Shown: piece by piece, positions 50,309-59,277 of the stretch
How positions within the stretch are numbered: position 1 is the stretch's first letter
Layout: each line of letters starts with the position of its first letter
Assembly (NCBI GenBank): GCA_003326205.1
Contig: LWTK01000036.1
Span: 712,965 to 776,964 of the forward strand
From: Nostoc sp. ATCC 43529
GTDB taxonomy: Bacteria; Cyanobacteriota; Cyanobacteriia; Cyanobacteriales; Nostocaceae
Direction of reading: 5' to 3'
Length of the DNA: 64,000 bases
Notes under the pieces: generated by a model
Databases searched by the model: none
What the model saw: only the letters and a program-made list of their open reading frames with translations
What the model was told of the DNA's origin: nothing
Translations under genes and position numbers: made by a program

Positions 50309-52000
50309 CTAAGCACTAGCTTCTGGTGTCCCTGCTGGCTCTACTTCAGCACTATGACCGTGACCGTAGTCATAAGGGCCATGAGTCACAACTGGCAATA
50401 CTTCCCAGTTCTCAATCGCAGGTGGCGAACTAGTTGTCCATTCCAAAGTCAAACCATTCCAAGGATTATCACCTGCTGGCTGTCCCTTAACCCAACTTTG
50501 AATAATGTTGATGGTGAAGGGAATTACTGATATCCCTAAAACAAATGAACCAAAGGTACAAATTTGATTCAGGTCGATAAATTGGGGGTCATACATTGCA
50601 ACTCTTCGCGGCATTCCTTGCAAACCCAATTCGTGCATGGGAAGGAAGGTTAAATTCGTGCCGATGAAGGTGAGGAAAAAGTGAATGCGTCCCCAGGTTT
50701 CATTCAACATCCGTCCGGTCATTTTGGGGAACCAGTGATAAATACCGGCGTAAATGCCAAACACGGAACCGCCAAACAGAACGTAGTGGAAGTGCGCGAC
50801 TACATAATAGGTGTCGTGGACGTGAACATCAAAGGGGGCTGTGCCCATTGTCACGCCGCTTAAGCCGCCCATGACGAACATGGATAACAAGCCAATGGCG
50901 AAAAGCATGGCGCTGGTGAAGCGAATTTTGCCGCCCCAAAGGGTAGCAACCCAGCCGAAAATCTTTACGCCAGTGGGAACGGCAACAAGTAAGGTGGAGA
51001 TGGTGAAGAACATCCGCATCCAACCGGGTGTACCGCTGGTAAACATGTGGTGTACCCAGACGAATAAACCGACGACACAGATGGCTACACTGGAATAAGC
51101 GATCGCTTTATAACCGAAAATCGGCTTGCGGGCATGAACTGGAATCACTTCGGACATAATGCCGAAGATAGGCAGAATCATTAAATATACTGCCGGGTGG
51201 GAATAAAACCAGAATAAGTGTTGGTAAATTACAACGTTACCGCCTGCATCTGGTTTAAAGAAGGAGGTGCCAAAGTTGAGGTCAAACAACAGCAGAATTA
51301 AACCTGCTGCTAATACAGGTGTGGACAGAAGCGCCAGAATCGAGGTCGCCAAGATTGCCCAGCAAAACAGGGGTACTTGATCCCATTTCATGCTAGGAAC
51401 CTTCATCATCAAAATGGTGATCACAAAGTTCAGCGAACCCAAAATTGAGGAAGTTCCCACCAAAACGATCGCCAATATCCACATTGTTTGGGCGATGGGT
51501 GCTGTCACCAAGCTCAATGGTGGGTAAGCTGTCCAACCTGATTGCGAACCGCCAAATAGGAAACTACCTAAAATCAACGCACCTGCTGGTGGGTTTAACC
51601 AAAAGGCGATCGCGTTCAGCTTCGGAAAAGCCATATCCCTAGCACCAACCATCAAGGGTACTAAGAAGTTACCAAAACCCCCAATGGCGCTGGGCACAAT
51701 CCACAGGAAGATCATAATCGTCCCGTGATTGGTCATGAAAGCGTTATACAGATTGGGGTCGAGTAAATCTGCATCAGGTGTTGCTAATTCGACACGGATG
51801 GCCATTGCCATCAGTCCGCCGATGAGATAAAACACAAACGCCGTTACCAGATATTGAATACCGATAACTTTGTGGTCAATATTAAATGTGAAATAGTCTT
51901 GCCACTTCCACGCCTGTTGATGAGAAGTGTGAGCGATCGCCAGAGTTTCTGGTTTCTTTTCTTCTGGTGGAGTGTTCGGTGGAAATTCTACCTGTGTCAT
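50309..52000 (-). CDS. coxA: cytochrome c oxidase subunit I (A2-type heme-copper oxidase)
   Basis: Subunit I, 563 residues, with about twelve membrane helices. His ligands occur in TNHGTIMIFLW, WFYSHPAVYLMI, VHHMFTSG and the pair HVHDTYYVVAHFHYVLFG. The helix VI motif is YSHPAVY, with no Glu as in GHPEVY: this is the YS motif of A2-type proton channels. It is linked to coxB and coxC. The order patB-fdxB-coxB-coxA-coxC matches that around the heterocyst-expressed cox2 operon of Anabaena PCC 7120, so it is probably the oxygen-consuming heterocyst oxidase. Confidence 0.96.
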   Translation of the reverse strand: MTQVEFPPNTPPEEKKPETLAIAHTSHQQAWKWQDYFTFNIDHKVIGIQYLVTAFVFYLIGGLMAMAIRVELATPDADLLDPNLYNAFMTNHGTIMIFLWIVPSAIGGFGNFLVPLMVGARDMAFPKLNAIAFWLNPPAGALILGSFLFGGSQSGWTAYPPLSLVTAPIAQTMWILAIVLVGTSSILGSLNFVITILMMKVPSMKWDQVPLFCWAILATSILALLSTPVLAAGLILLLFDLNFGTSFFKPDAGGNVVIYQHLFWFYSHPAVYLMILPIFGIMSEVIPVHARKPIFGYKAIAYSSVAICVVGLFVWVHHMFTSGTPGWMRMFFTISTLLVAVPTGVKIFGWVATLWGGKIRFTSAMLFAIGLLSMFVMGGLSGVTMGTAPFDVHVHDTYYVVAHFHYVLFGGSVFGIYAGIYHWFPKMTGRMLNETWGRIHFFLTFIGTNLTFLPMHELGLQGMPRRVAMYDPQFIDLNQICTFGSFVLGISVIPFTINIIQSWVKGQPAGDNPWNGLTLEWTTSSPPAIENWEVLPVVTHGPYDYGHGHSAEVEPAGTPEASA

Positions 52001-52005
52001 ATTTT

Positions 52006-52160
52006 TGTCCTTTGTCGTTTGTCATTTGTCCTTTGTCGTTTGTTATTTGTCCTTTGTCATTTGTCCTTTGTCATTTGTCCGTTGTCATTTACTAATGACC
52101 TGTTTGACCAATGACTAATGACCTGTTTGACCAATGACTAATGACCAATGACCAATGACT
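52006..52160. repeat. TTTGTCC/TTTGTCA heptamers between coxB and coxA
   Basis: About 130 bp of TTTGTCATTTGTCCTTTGTC units followed by inverted ACCAATGACTAATGACC units. The inner end runs into coxB: the last codons of coxB, including its stop, are repeat-derived. Confidence 0.93.
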
Positions 52161-53115
52161 CTAGAGTTGCAGCACTAATCCCCATATCGTGGACATGAGG
52201 GGCAAGAAACTCTGATGTTGATAACTCAGCAGGGTTAGCCGCAACGACTTGATGTAAGTTGTCCTTTTGAGCAACTTGGTTTTCTGTCAACCAAGTTTGA
52301 TATTCTTCTGGTGTGTGGACAATTACCTGTGTCCGCATCGAGCCGTGGTAACCACCGCACAATTCAGCACAAACTACGGGATATGTGCCTGGTTTTGTAG
52401 CGACAAATCGTAGTTGGGTGGGAATACCGGGCAGCGCATCTTGCTTCAGGCGGAAGTTTGGCACCCAGAATGAGTGAATTACATCATCTGCTGAAAGGTT
52501 GAGTTGCACATCAGCACCGACGGGAATGTGCAATTCTCCCGAAGTAATGCCAGTTTCTGGATAGTTAAATATCCAAGCGTACTGAATGCCTTTGACATCA
52601 ACAACTAAGTCAGCTGGTTTGCCTTCGGTACTAGGAGAGGCACCAAAACCAATTGTTGGGGCTGTTGTTGCTTGGGGGGTATCGTTGAGAGTGGCTGCAA
52701 TTGCACTTCCACTCGGATGATGAACATGAGCCATTGAATGGGGATGACCCGCAGACTCAAAGCCTCCCATGCGGTTAAAAACATCCACACTGTAGATGCC
52801 CAAACACAAGACAATAATTGTTGGGATTGCTGTCCAAAAAACTTCTAAAGGCAAGTTGCCTTCTACTGGTAAGCCATCGGTGTCATCTCCCCGACGCCGA
52901 CGATACTTAACCAAAAAAATCACAATTGTTCCTTCTACTACTAAGAACAAAGCGATCGCAATGGTAAACATAACGTTAAAAAAACCGTCTACCAAAGGCG
53001 CTTGTTGCGATGCTTGTACCGGCAGTAGAGTGTGGTTTTGACCAATCCAAATGCTAATTGCTGTGACTACTATCCCAGCAACCAGAGTCCATAGTGAAAC
53101 AGGAACTTGTTGCAT
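52138..53115 (-). CDS. coxB: cytochrome c oxidase subunit II
   Basis: Subunit II, 325 residues. Two N-terminal membrane helices (about 8-24, about 46-70), then a periplasmic/lumenal CuA domain. The CuA ligands are in PVVCAELCGGYHGSM (two Cys, His, Met) with the upstream His in VIHSFWVPNFRLKQD. So it is a true cytochrome c oxidase, not an alternative quinol oxidase. The last residues (SLVIGH) and the TAG are encoded by GTCATTGG heptamers, suggesting repeat invasion of the 3' end. First gene of the operon. Confidence 0.95.
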   Translation of the reverse strand: MQQVPVSLWTLVAGIVVTAISIWIGQNHTLLPVQASQQAPLVDGFFNVMFTIAIALFLVVEGTIVIFLVKYRRRRGDDTDGLPVEGNLPLEVFWTAIPTIIVLCLGIYSVDVFNRMGGFESAGHPHSMAHVHHPSGSAIAATLNDTPQATTAPTIGFGASPSTEGKPADLVVDVKGIQYAWIFNYPETGITSGELHIPVGADVQLNLSADDVIHSFWVPNFRLKQDALPGIPTQLRFVATKPGTYPVVCAELCGGYHGSMRTQVIVHTPEEYQTWLTENQVAQKDNLHQVVAANPAELSTSEFLAPHVHDMGISAATLESLVIGH

Positions 53116-53802
53116 ACATACTACCTGCTCTGTAAACCGTCTTTTAAGGTACTGGGAATTGGGGATTGGGGACTGGGGATTGGGTACTGGTGATTGGGTG
53201 GTAATGGGTATTTACTAATTGGTATTGGGGATTGGCTATTAGAAAAACTCTTCCTTGTCTCCCCATTCCCTAGTTACTAATCCCCAGTCCCTATTCCCCA
53301 GTCACCAATCCCCAGTCCCCAGCTCCTCACTTCACTTAATTAACTTTCTAACGTGCAGCTATAAAAAATGGGGGAAACCTCCAGATTTTTTTCATATCTT
53401 TCCCCCAGAAAATTTTCAATTATATTTCAACTCCTATGACAAAGGAAGCTCACGGCTTCCAGAAAAAATAGTTGTTCCAGAGGACACTGTTAGTTTTAAT
53501 ATCGATCGGGCTATACTAGCAGCAAGTTTAAATTTGTCAATAATTAACATATTACGATTTACGCATTTGTCTACTGTGAACTTTTTAGTTAGTTCCAGTA
53601 AATACTAAATACAACACTACGGAAATAAAGCTACCATTCTGAACAGCAATCAAGCATAAAATAACACTATTTTGCCTTTTGCCTTTTACCTTCCGCCCAG
53701 CAGCACTAGCATTCCCCTCTAGTTACCTTGCTTAGAATATTTACCCTTTATACAAACAGTGCCTCCTTGGATGAACAACAATATTCACTAACTCCAAAAA
53801 CC
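53116..53802. other. coxB upstream region with repeats
   Basis: About 690 bp without a gene. At 53150-53215 GGGGATT/GGGGACT units occur, then complementary CCCCAGTCCC units at 53258-53325; they can form a long hairpin. The rest is AT-rich and probably carries the coxB promoter. An ORF over 53255-53608 is repeat sequence and not credible. Confidence 0.75.
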
Positions 53803-54096
53803 TTAATTGTTTAATGCAACATGGGTGTAACAGTTCTTGGGACAAATACGCGAACAAGCTTCACAACCAATACAGTTTTCTGGAGAACTAACTGTCATTA
53901 CTTTACGTTCAATTTCTTCATCATCTTCGTCTTCTACAAATTCCCCTTCTTCGTTGAGTGCCTTCAAACCTAGTACATTGTATCCGCATACTTTAATACA
54001 TCTGCCACAGCCGATACATTTATCTTTGTCAATTTCTTGAGCAAATTTAGGTGTCCAAGTCTTACCGCCAAATGTCAAACCTGTTAGTTGTGCCAT
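53803..54096 (-). CDS. fdxB: nif-specific ferredoxin III (FdxB)
   Basis: A 97-residue bacterial-type ferredoxin with two [4Fe-4S] sites: [17 protein letters not shown] and [15 protein letters not shown]. Between them is an acidic insertion ([18 protein letters not shown]) typical of nif-specific ferredoxin III. It is a likely electron carrier to nitrogenase or its cofactor assembly. It is divergent from patB across a 940-bp spacer, and in Anabaena a similar ferredoxin sits between patB and coxB2. Confidence 0.93.
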   Translation of the reverse strand: MAQLTGLTFGGKTWTPKFAQEIDKDKCIGCGRCIKVCGYNVLGLKALNEEGEFVEDEDDEEIERKVMTVSSPENCIGCEACSRICPKNCYTHVALNN

Positions 54097-55036
54097 GAAT
54101 TAATCCTCGGCAATTTGCCTTGAAATCTATTTCTACTTTAATCATTATCTTATCCTAATATTTTCTTGTTTTGATAATTCAATAATGATTTTCTTTCATC
54201 AAGCTTTGATGACTTTTTATCTAAAAATTCGATTATTTTTAGTTTTAATTTTCTAGATGAAATTGATTGCCAATAATTATGATGTAAATTTCGTGAATGA
54301 AATCTTTGTTTAGCCTTTATCAGCAATAACTATTATCTCCAGAAGATATCAATCTCTTTATAAAAATGATGATATTATTTTTCAAATATTTTGAGAGTGA
54401 GGTCAACAAAGAGATAAAAAAAGTATCATAATATACTGATTTAAATGTTTGTTAGTTACATTTGTATATCTGCGATATGTATTTTTAAAAGCAACAATTT
54501 TGTATTTAGCCTTTCATTAAAACATCTAGATAAATGTTGGCAAAGTACAGATTATTGTTTTCTCTTACTTAATCGAAAAAAGTGAGATTCTCGTAAAGAA
54601 ACTGTAAACTTTATAGCAGAATATTATGAAGCATTAAATATTAAAATTATTAATAAATTGATTCAAAGGTAATTGTCATAGACTTTAAATGTTAAGCAAA
54701 AAGACTTTGGTTAAGGTTTTACGGTTAAAGATAAAATGTTCGTTTAGTACATATTTACATAAATGTTAAGTTTTTTTCTAAGCTCATTACGAACAACTTA
54801 ATTATTTGATTTATGAAATGTATAGTTAATAAAGAAGTAATCTGAGGCTCGGCTGGAAAGCCTTACACAGCTTTCAATTGGATGCAAAGTCAAATACGGA
54901 TGTGGGGAATTTCGTGTGGTGAGAAAAGATTATTCTCGCCATAAAGATAATTGGTAGCGAGTGATAAATAAACAGGACTCATCCAGGGGAGACCTGAGCC
55001 AGACATCTCAACGATTAGAGTGGGAACAGAGCCATT
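54097..55036. other. long AT-rich intergenic region between fdxB and patB
   Basis: About 940 bp without a credible gene. It is strongly AT-rich up to about 54840, then a more mixed stretch of about 200 bp follows up to the patB ATG, which looks like a transcribed leader. In this leader GAAAGC...GCTTTC (54856-54875) can form a stem with an 8-nt loop. The region must hold the divergent fdxB and patB promoters. I saw no perfect GTA-N8-TAC NtcA site. Confidence 0.6.
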
Positions 55037-56626
55037 ATGCCTTACACGATTCCTAACAACAGTTGCGTTGGATGTGACAACTGCCGCCCCCAATGTCCTA
55101 CGGGTGCAATCAAAATCGAGGACGATGAATATTGGATCGATCCTTGTCTTTGTAACAATTGTGAGGGTTATTATCCAAAGCCGCAATGCGTAATTGCCTG
55201 TCCAACTAATTCTCCGATTCCTTGGCAGGCGAAAAAGGGAAGATGCAAAGTTGAGCCGAGAAATACTACCAGCTTAGACTTGTTTTCTAACGGAAAGAAT
55301 AATCCATTTGCTTCAGCGATCGCCATTTGGGAAGCTTGTAATGTATTAGCACAGCGCACATCCTTACATTGGGAAACAGATGATGAAGGTTACTTATGTT
55401 ATGGCAGACAAATCAACCAAGGCAAAGGAGCGATCGCTTTTCACATCCAAGATCCATTTCAGGTGAACGACAAGGCTAGAGATTTAGCCGCAATTGAGGG
55501 ATTGGATATTAGAGCCGCTTGCATACATCTAATTTTTGCGGCTTATGCCACAGCTTTAGATAAACCTTGGGAACAAGAATTTGCGATCGATGAACGCCAA
55601 ATCGAAAAATATTTGGGGATGGAGAAACGCAAAGACTTAAACAAAGCTGCCAAGCTAGCTTTAATGAAAAATCTTGTCCAGCAAGCTTGTTCGCTGATTA
55701 TCTCCATCGACTGGCCTCAACAAGGGAGAGTTAACGGATTCTCCGTCACACAAACCCGTTTATGGCACTTAGTGGACATTGAGCACCACTTTCAAGAAGA
55801 CGCTCTCGGATGCAAGTATCTCATTGGTCTAACTTTTAAAGTCAAAGCCGGTATTTGGGCGCAATATTTCTTAAACAAACAAGCATGTAAAGAGCGAACC
55901 GCCTTCTATCAATATGGCAGCCTTCCCAAAACCCTGCTAACCACAGTCATGAGCATTTGGCAGCAACATGAAGGAGCAGTCCGACTTATGTTGTGGTTGT
56001 TGTTCAAAACCAAAATGGGCAAAGAACAACGCATTACCGTTCCCACTTTGCTGCGTATTGCTTACGGTGAAGAAAAAGTCGGCATTGCATCCAGACAACG
56101 GGAAGAACGCAAACGCTTGCTACGAACTTTTGAAAGCGATTTGGAAATTCTCAATCATTACGGAATGAAACCAATCTTCGACCCAATTACCTACCCACCA
56201 GAAATTCAACCCTTGTGGGCAAAGTTAATGGATATCCCCGAAGATCCAGATGAAGCATTAGAATTTTGGACTAACGACGGTGGCGCCGAAACCCGCCTCA
56301 CAGACACAGGTCCTCGCGGTAAGTGGAATCTGCTAATGAATGCGCGGATTTTGGCTTTTGAACTACCACCAGAATGGGAACAACAAATCTCAGAATCCCA
56401 GAAAAAGCAGCGGCGAGGTGTGAAGAATAAAAGAAAATCCACAGCCACAGGCGATTTATTAGGCGAACAAATTTTGGAGGCGCGAAAAAATTTGAACCTC
56501 TCCCAAAGAGAACTAGCCAAGCTTGCAGGTAAAAGCCAAAGCTGGATTCGAGATATTGAAAATGGTCGTTTAAAAGCCAAATTAGAAGACCAAGCACTGC
56601 TACGAAAAGTCTTGAATATGGCTTAA
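55037..56626 (+). CDS. patB: PatB/CnfR, ferredoxin-HTH regulator of nitrogen fixation
   Basis: A 529-residue protein with the same length and layout as Anabaena PatB. The N-terminus holds two [4Fe-4S] motifs (SCVGCDNCRPQCPTGAI; then CLCNNCEGYYPKPQCVIACP), the middle is helical, and the C-terminus is a helix-turn-helix of the XRE type (EQILEARKNLNLSQRELAKL, AGKSQSWIRDIENGRLKAK). In other cyanobacteria CnfR activates nif genes under low oxygen; in Anabaena patB mutants fail to fix N2 aerobically. Fe-S clusters could sense oxygen. It is divergent from fdxB and followed by a palindrome. Confidence 0.95.
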   Translation: MPYTIPNNSCVGCDNCRPQCPTGAIKIEDDEYWIDPCLCNNCEGYYPKPQCVIACPTNSPIPWQAKKGRCKVEPRNTTSLDLFSNGKNNPFASAIAIWEACNVLAQRTSLHWETDDEGYLCYGRQINQGKGAIAFHIQDPFQVNDKARDLAAIEGLDIRAACIHLIFAAYATALDKPWEQEFAIDERQIEKYLGMEKRKDLNKAAKLALMKNLVQQACSLIISIDWPQQGRVNGFSVTQTRLWHLVDIEHHFQEDALGCKYLIGLTFKVKAGIWAQYFLNKQACKERTAFYQYGSLPKTLLTTVMSIWQQHEGAVRLMLWLLFKTKMGKEQRITVPTLLRIAYGEEKVGIASRQREERKRLLRTFESDLEILNHYGMKPIFDPITYPPEIQPLWAKLMDIPEDPDEALEFWTNDGGAETRLTDTGPRGKWNLLMNARILAFELPPEWEQQISESQKKQRRGVKNKRKSTATGDLLGEQILEARKNLNLSQRELAKLAGKSQSWIRDIENGRLKAKLEDQALLRKVLNMA

Positions 56627-56680
56627 GAAGAATCCAAAACTCAGGAGTCAGAATTCAGAATGAGTTGCAACCAAAACTCT

Positions 56681-56710
56681 TGTAGAGACGTAAAATTTTA
56701 CGTCTCTACA
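56681..56710. repeat. 30-bp perfect palindrome (TGTAGAGACG type)
   Basis: TGTAGAGACGTAAAA and its exact complement abut at 56681-56710. It resembles the AGACGCGATT palindromes at 14685, 19475 and 47869, all sharing the GTAGAGACG arm. It may act as a terminator for patB. Confidence 0.9.
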
Positions 56711-56766
56711 TCAACAATTCATACTTTGTAAGATAGTAGCGAGTCTAAATCTCCCACTAATTGCAT

Positions 56767-56794
56767 TCTGAATTCTGAATTCTGAATTCTGAAT
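56767..56794. repeat. tandem CTGAATT repeats
   Basis: Four units of CTGAATT lie downstream of the sucrase/ferredoxin-like gene. Similar tracts occur at 19191-19230 and 43970-43990. Confidence 0.85.
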
Positions 56795-56799
56795 TATGT

Positions 56800-57777
56800 T
56801 TATGCACTATAAGTCATTACCTTACTAGAAGTCAGCCAAGCATTAGCTACAGTATATTTAGTAATCACTGACTCTTGTGCAGCATTGCATGAACTCTTAA
56901 GTTTTTGAGCCTTGGTTACATCTTTGACAAGTTTCGCATGGTAAGTGTAGAGAGAACCAGAAGTATTTTCAAAACTTAGCTCGCCTAGAATCGTATTATT
57001 GTCTAAACTTTGTTCTAAGACTTTACCTGTAACTTTGTAGTTAAACCAATCCCATCCTTCACTGAGGATTAGTTCTTTTTCCAAAGTTTGAAGTGCAGGA
57101 GCCAAAATTCCCCAACCTCGATAGACCTTATCCAAGCATTGAATATCGCCAGTACGAGTCAAAATCGATTTGAATGAATCTAGATCGAGATTACCGTAGT
57201 ATCTTCCTTCTGGCAAGTCTATAAGTGTTGGCGCAAATCTATGTCCACCAAAGTGTGACGATCTCCAAATCCGCACATTATCTAAATCCAATTCGGAAAT
57301 AGTCGCTGTAGCGTGAAAATAAAAGGGATTTCCGTATCTGGCACAGCACTTATCATGGCTGCCGTGGGTACATACTAAAAGATCTCTAGTTGCACTAGTT
57401 TCAACTTCAGCATTGGAGCCGATACCCCATAACCATTTTTGTACAACTCCTGCTACCTGCTCAATATTAGGTAGTATAAATTCTTGTTTATGATATCCAT
57501 TATTCAACCCCTCTTTCCTTTGATAAATCAAAAGTGTAGTCTGGTTAACTTTGTGCGATAAATCGTTAGCAATTAAGAGGAATCTAATCGGTAGTTTAGC
57601 ACGCTTAACTTCCTCTATTAAAATTTTTAAATTCTCAGGCACCCATTTAGAATTAAAAGCTTCTGATGTCCAAGGCGGAGGGCACTCAACTAAAATATAA
57701 GTTTGGTAATTGGTGGCGCTACCAATAATATCTTCTCCTGCTTGCCGTGAATAATCAGAACAAAAAAAGGTATTCAT
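56800..57777 (-). CDS. sucrase/ferredoxin-like family protein
   Basis: A 325-residue protein of the sucrase/ferredoxin-like family, which has a thioredoxin-like [2Fe-2S] fold. Diagnostic segments are FFCSDYSRQAGEDIIGSATNY, YILVECPPPWTSEAF, LVCTHGSHDKCCARYGNPFYF and RIWRSSHFGGHRFAPTLIDLPEG. The Cys pair CC and HxxC in the HGSHDKCC motif are candidate cluster ligands. The family is not understood; members are common in cyanobacteria. It is convergent with patB. Confidence 0.9.
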   Translation of the reverse strand: MNTFFCSDYSRQAGEDIIGSATNYQTYILVECPPPWTSEAFNSKWVPENLKILIEEVKRAKLPIRFLLIANDLSHKVNQTTLLIYQRKEGLNNGYHKQEFILPNIEQVAGVVQKWLWGIGSNAEVETSATRDLLVCTHGSHDKCCARYGNPFYFHATATISELDLDNVRIWRSSHFGGHRFAPTLIDLPEGRYYGNLDLDSFKSILTRTGDIQCLDKVYRGWGILAPALQTLEKELILSEGWDWFNYKVTGKVLEQSLDNNTILGELSFENTSGSLYTYHAKLVKDVTKAQKLKSSCNAAQESVITKYTVANAWLTSSKVMTYSA

Positions 57778-58212
57778 CTAACTATACTCATTAATGTATT
57801 TTATGGACAAAATGTGTTGGTCACTACAGTTGTGTTCTTCGCTACAATATCCTTTATTCAAGGAAATAAAAAAGAACAATATGCATTTCCCAGTTACAAC
57901 TAGGTAGCCACTTTATAACATCATCGTTGATTAATATGGTGGCAATTAATCAATTCTCCACAATAGAGATAAACAGTGTCAAGAGACATTCTTCCGTAGC
58001 AGCAGCATTAATTTTGTATTTAGTTTTATTGTTATTTGGTATTTCATAAATTTTCCCTTACTGAAACTGGGCTTTTGTTAACTTAATTTTTTCTAGCAAA
58101 ATCAAATATTTTTATGTATCTATCTAGGTATACATATTGCGAATAATTCTTAACATTGTTAGAAAAATAAAAAGAACTGGGTTTGGCGTAGGTAACCTAC
58201 TTGGGGCAATAC

Positions 58213-58260
58213 CTTCTCTACGAAAGACTACGCGTAGCTTGCTTCCACAAAGTGGTACGG
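58213..58260 (+). repeat. dispersed repeat, copy 1 of an inverted pair
   Basis: A 48-bp unit with core CGTAGCTTGCTTCCACAAAG. It is roughly 85% identical to the inverted copy at 58815-58862. Units of this type occur widely in Nostocales genomes. Confidence 0.8.
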
Positions 58261-58814
58261 TAGGCTTTGCCAAGGCAATTTCTTACGCGCCCTTTTGATT
58301 TTAAGGCGGATAAAAACCTTACCCCACAATGATCGCCCCTAAATTCAGCAATGCCAAATAGTTAATTGAGCTGTAAATGCTTTAGTACCCTGTACTCTAT
58401 CGGCGATGTGTTAACGATCGAGACTAGTGACTGGTTATTTAGCAGCATCACTAATATGAGCATTAACAAACCTATTATTTACCTTGTTACCTAATCTAAC
58501 TTCCTGAAAATCACATTAGGATTTGATTTTAGGTCTCTGCCTTGACTGTAACTGAAGTCAATAACAAATGCAAGTAGTTGATAATCTTTATATTTTCTTT
58601 ACAGTTTTTGGTCTTCAGAAAGCTGATTAGATTAAGGTAAATGGGCAATTATATAGTAGGCAGGTGTCACTAAATCAAGGATTGCTCCTCTTTAATAATA
58701 GATAATTTTTCTCAATTGTGCTAGATGCATTTAGGGTGCATAGAGGATAGCTACGAGTATCGGATAGCTAAAGGTATTCGTAAAAGCGATGTCTACGATG
58801 GTCACTGAGCTTTG

Positions 58815-58862
58815 CCGTACCACTTCGTGGAAGCAAGCTACGCGCAGCGTCTCGCAGAGAAG
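58815..58862 (-). repeat. dispersed repeat, copy 2 of an inverted pair
   Basis: The complement of copy 1 with a few mismatches, core CTTCGTGGAAGCAAGCTACG. The end also carries CGCAGAGAAG, then a related CGCTACGCCTACG stretch. Confidence 0.8.
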
Positions 58863-59277
58863 TGCGCGCTACGCCTACGCCAGCCGCTTTAAAGAACAGC
58901 GAGAACAGACGCAACACAAATCGGATAATCCTATTGAATGCACCAATTGAATAATCTAAATGTAAAATTGTTTGACGTTTACAGATACTTAGTTTTGCTT
59001 TATTATCAATTGTGACTGTATAATAACCTGATTTAGCGTTGAAACTGGCTAATTTGCTCAACAGAGCGATGTCGCTTTTTGAAAGCCAGTTATTCAGATG
59101 TATTGGAATTTTTTGGAAATGGCGATCGCGTTAAATAAAAAACTTAGCTTGAATAAAATCTGTTGTGTAACAGCATATTTTATTTAGTTGGTCAAGCTGG
59201 AATTGCTTTTCCATAACTATCTCCTTTTATTGTCCTTTGAGAATTTTCTTGATGGAGACGCATCTACTTTGTTTTAG

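Larger units (their letters stand above)
57778..59277. other. 1.5-kb region without a firm gene
   Basis: It is mostly AT-rich. It contains two inverted copies of a dispersed repeat (58213-58260 and 58815-58862, core GTAGCTTGCTTCCAC and its complement) about 550 bp apart. A minus-strand frame with a TTG start (58768-59061) exists, but its end is repeat DNA. The inverted copies could bound a small mobile unit; no transposase frame lies between them. Confidence 0.55.

Noticed and set aside
53255..53608. A 117-codon plus-strand frame upstream of coxB
   Set aside because: It starts in CCCCAGTCCC heptamers and continues in AT-rich DNA; no coding evidence.
58768..59061. A 97-codon minus-strand frame with a TTG start
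   Set aside because: The last third is made of dispersed repeat DNA, and there is no family match; it may hold a decayed gene but cannot be supported.
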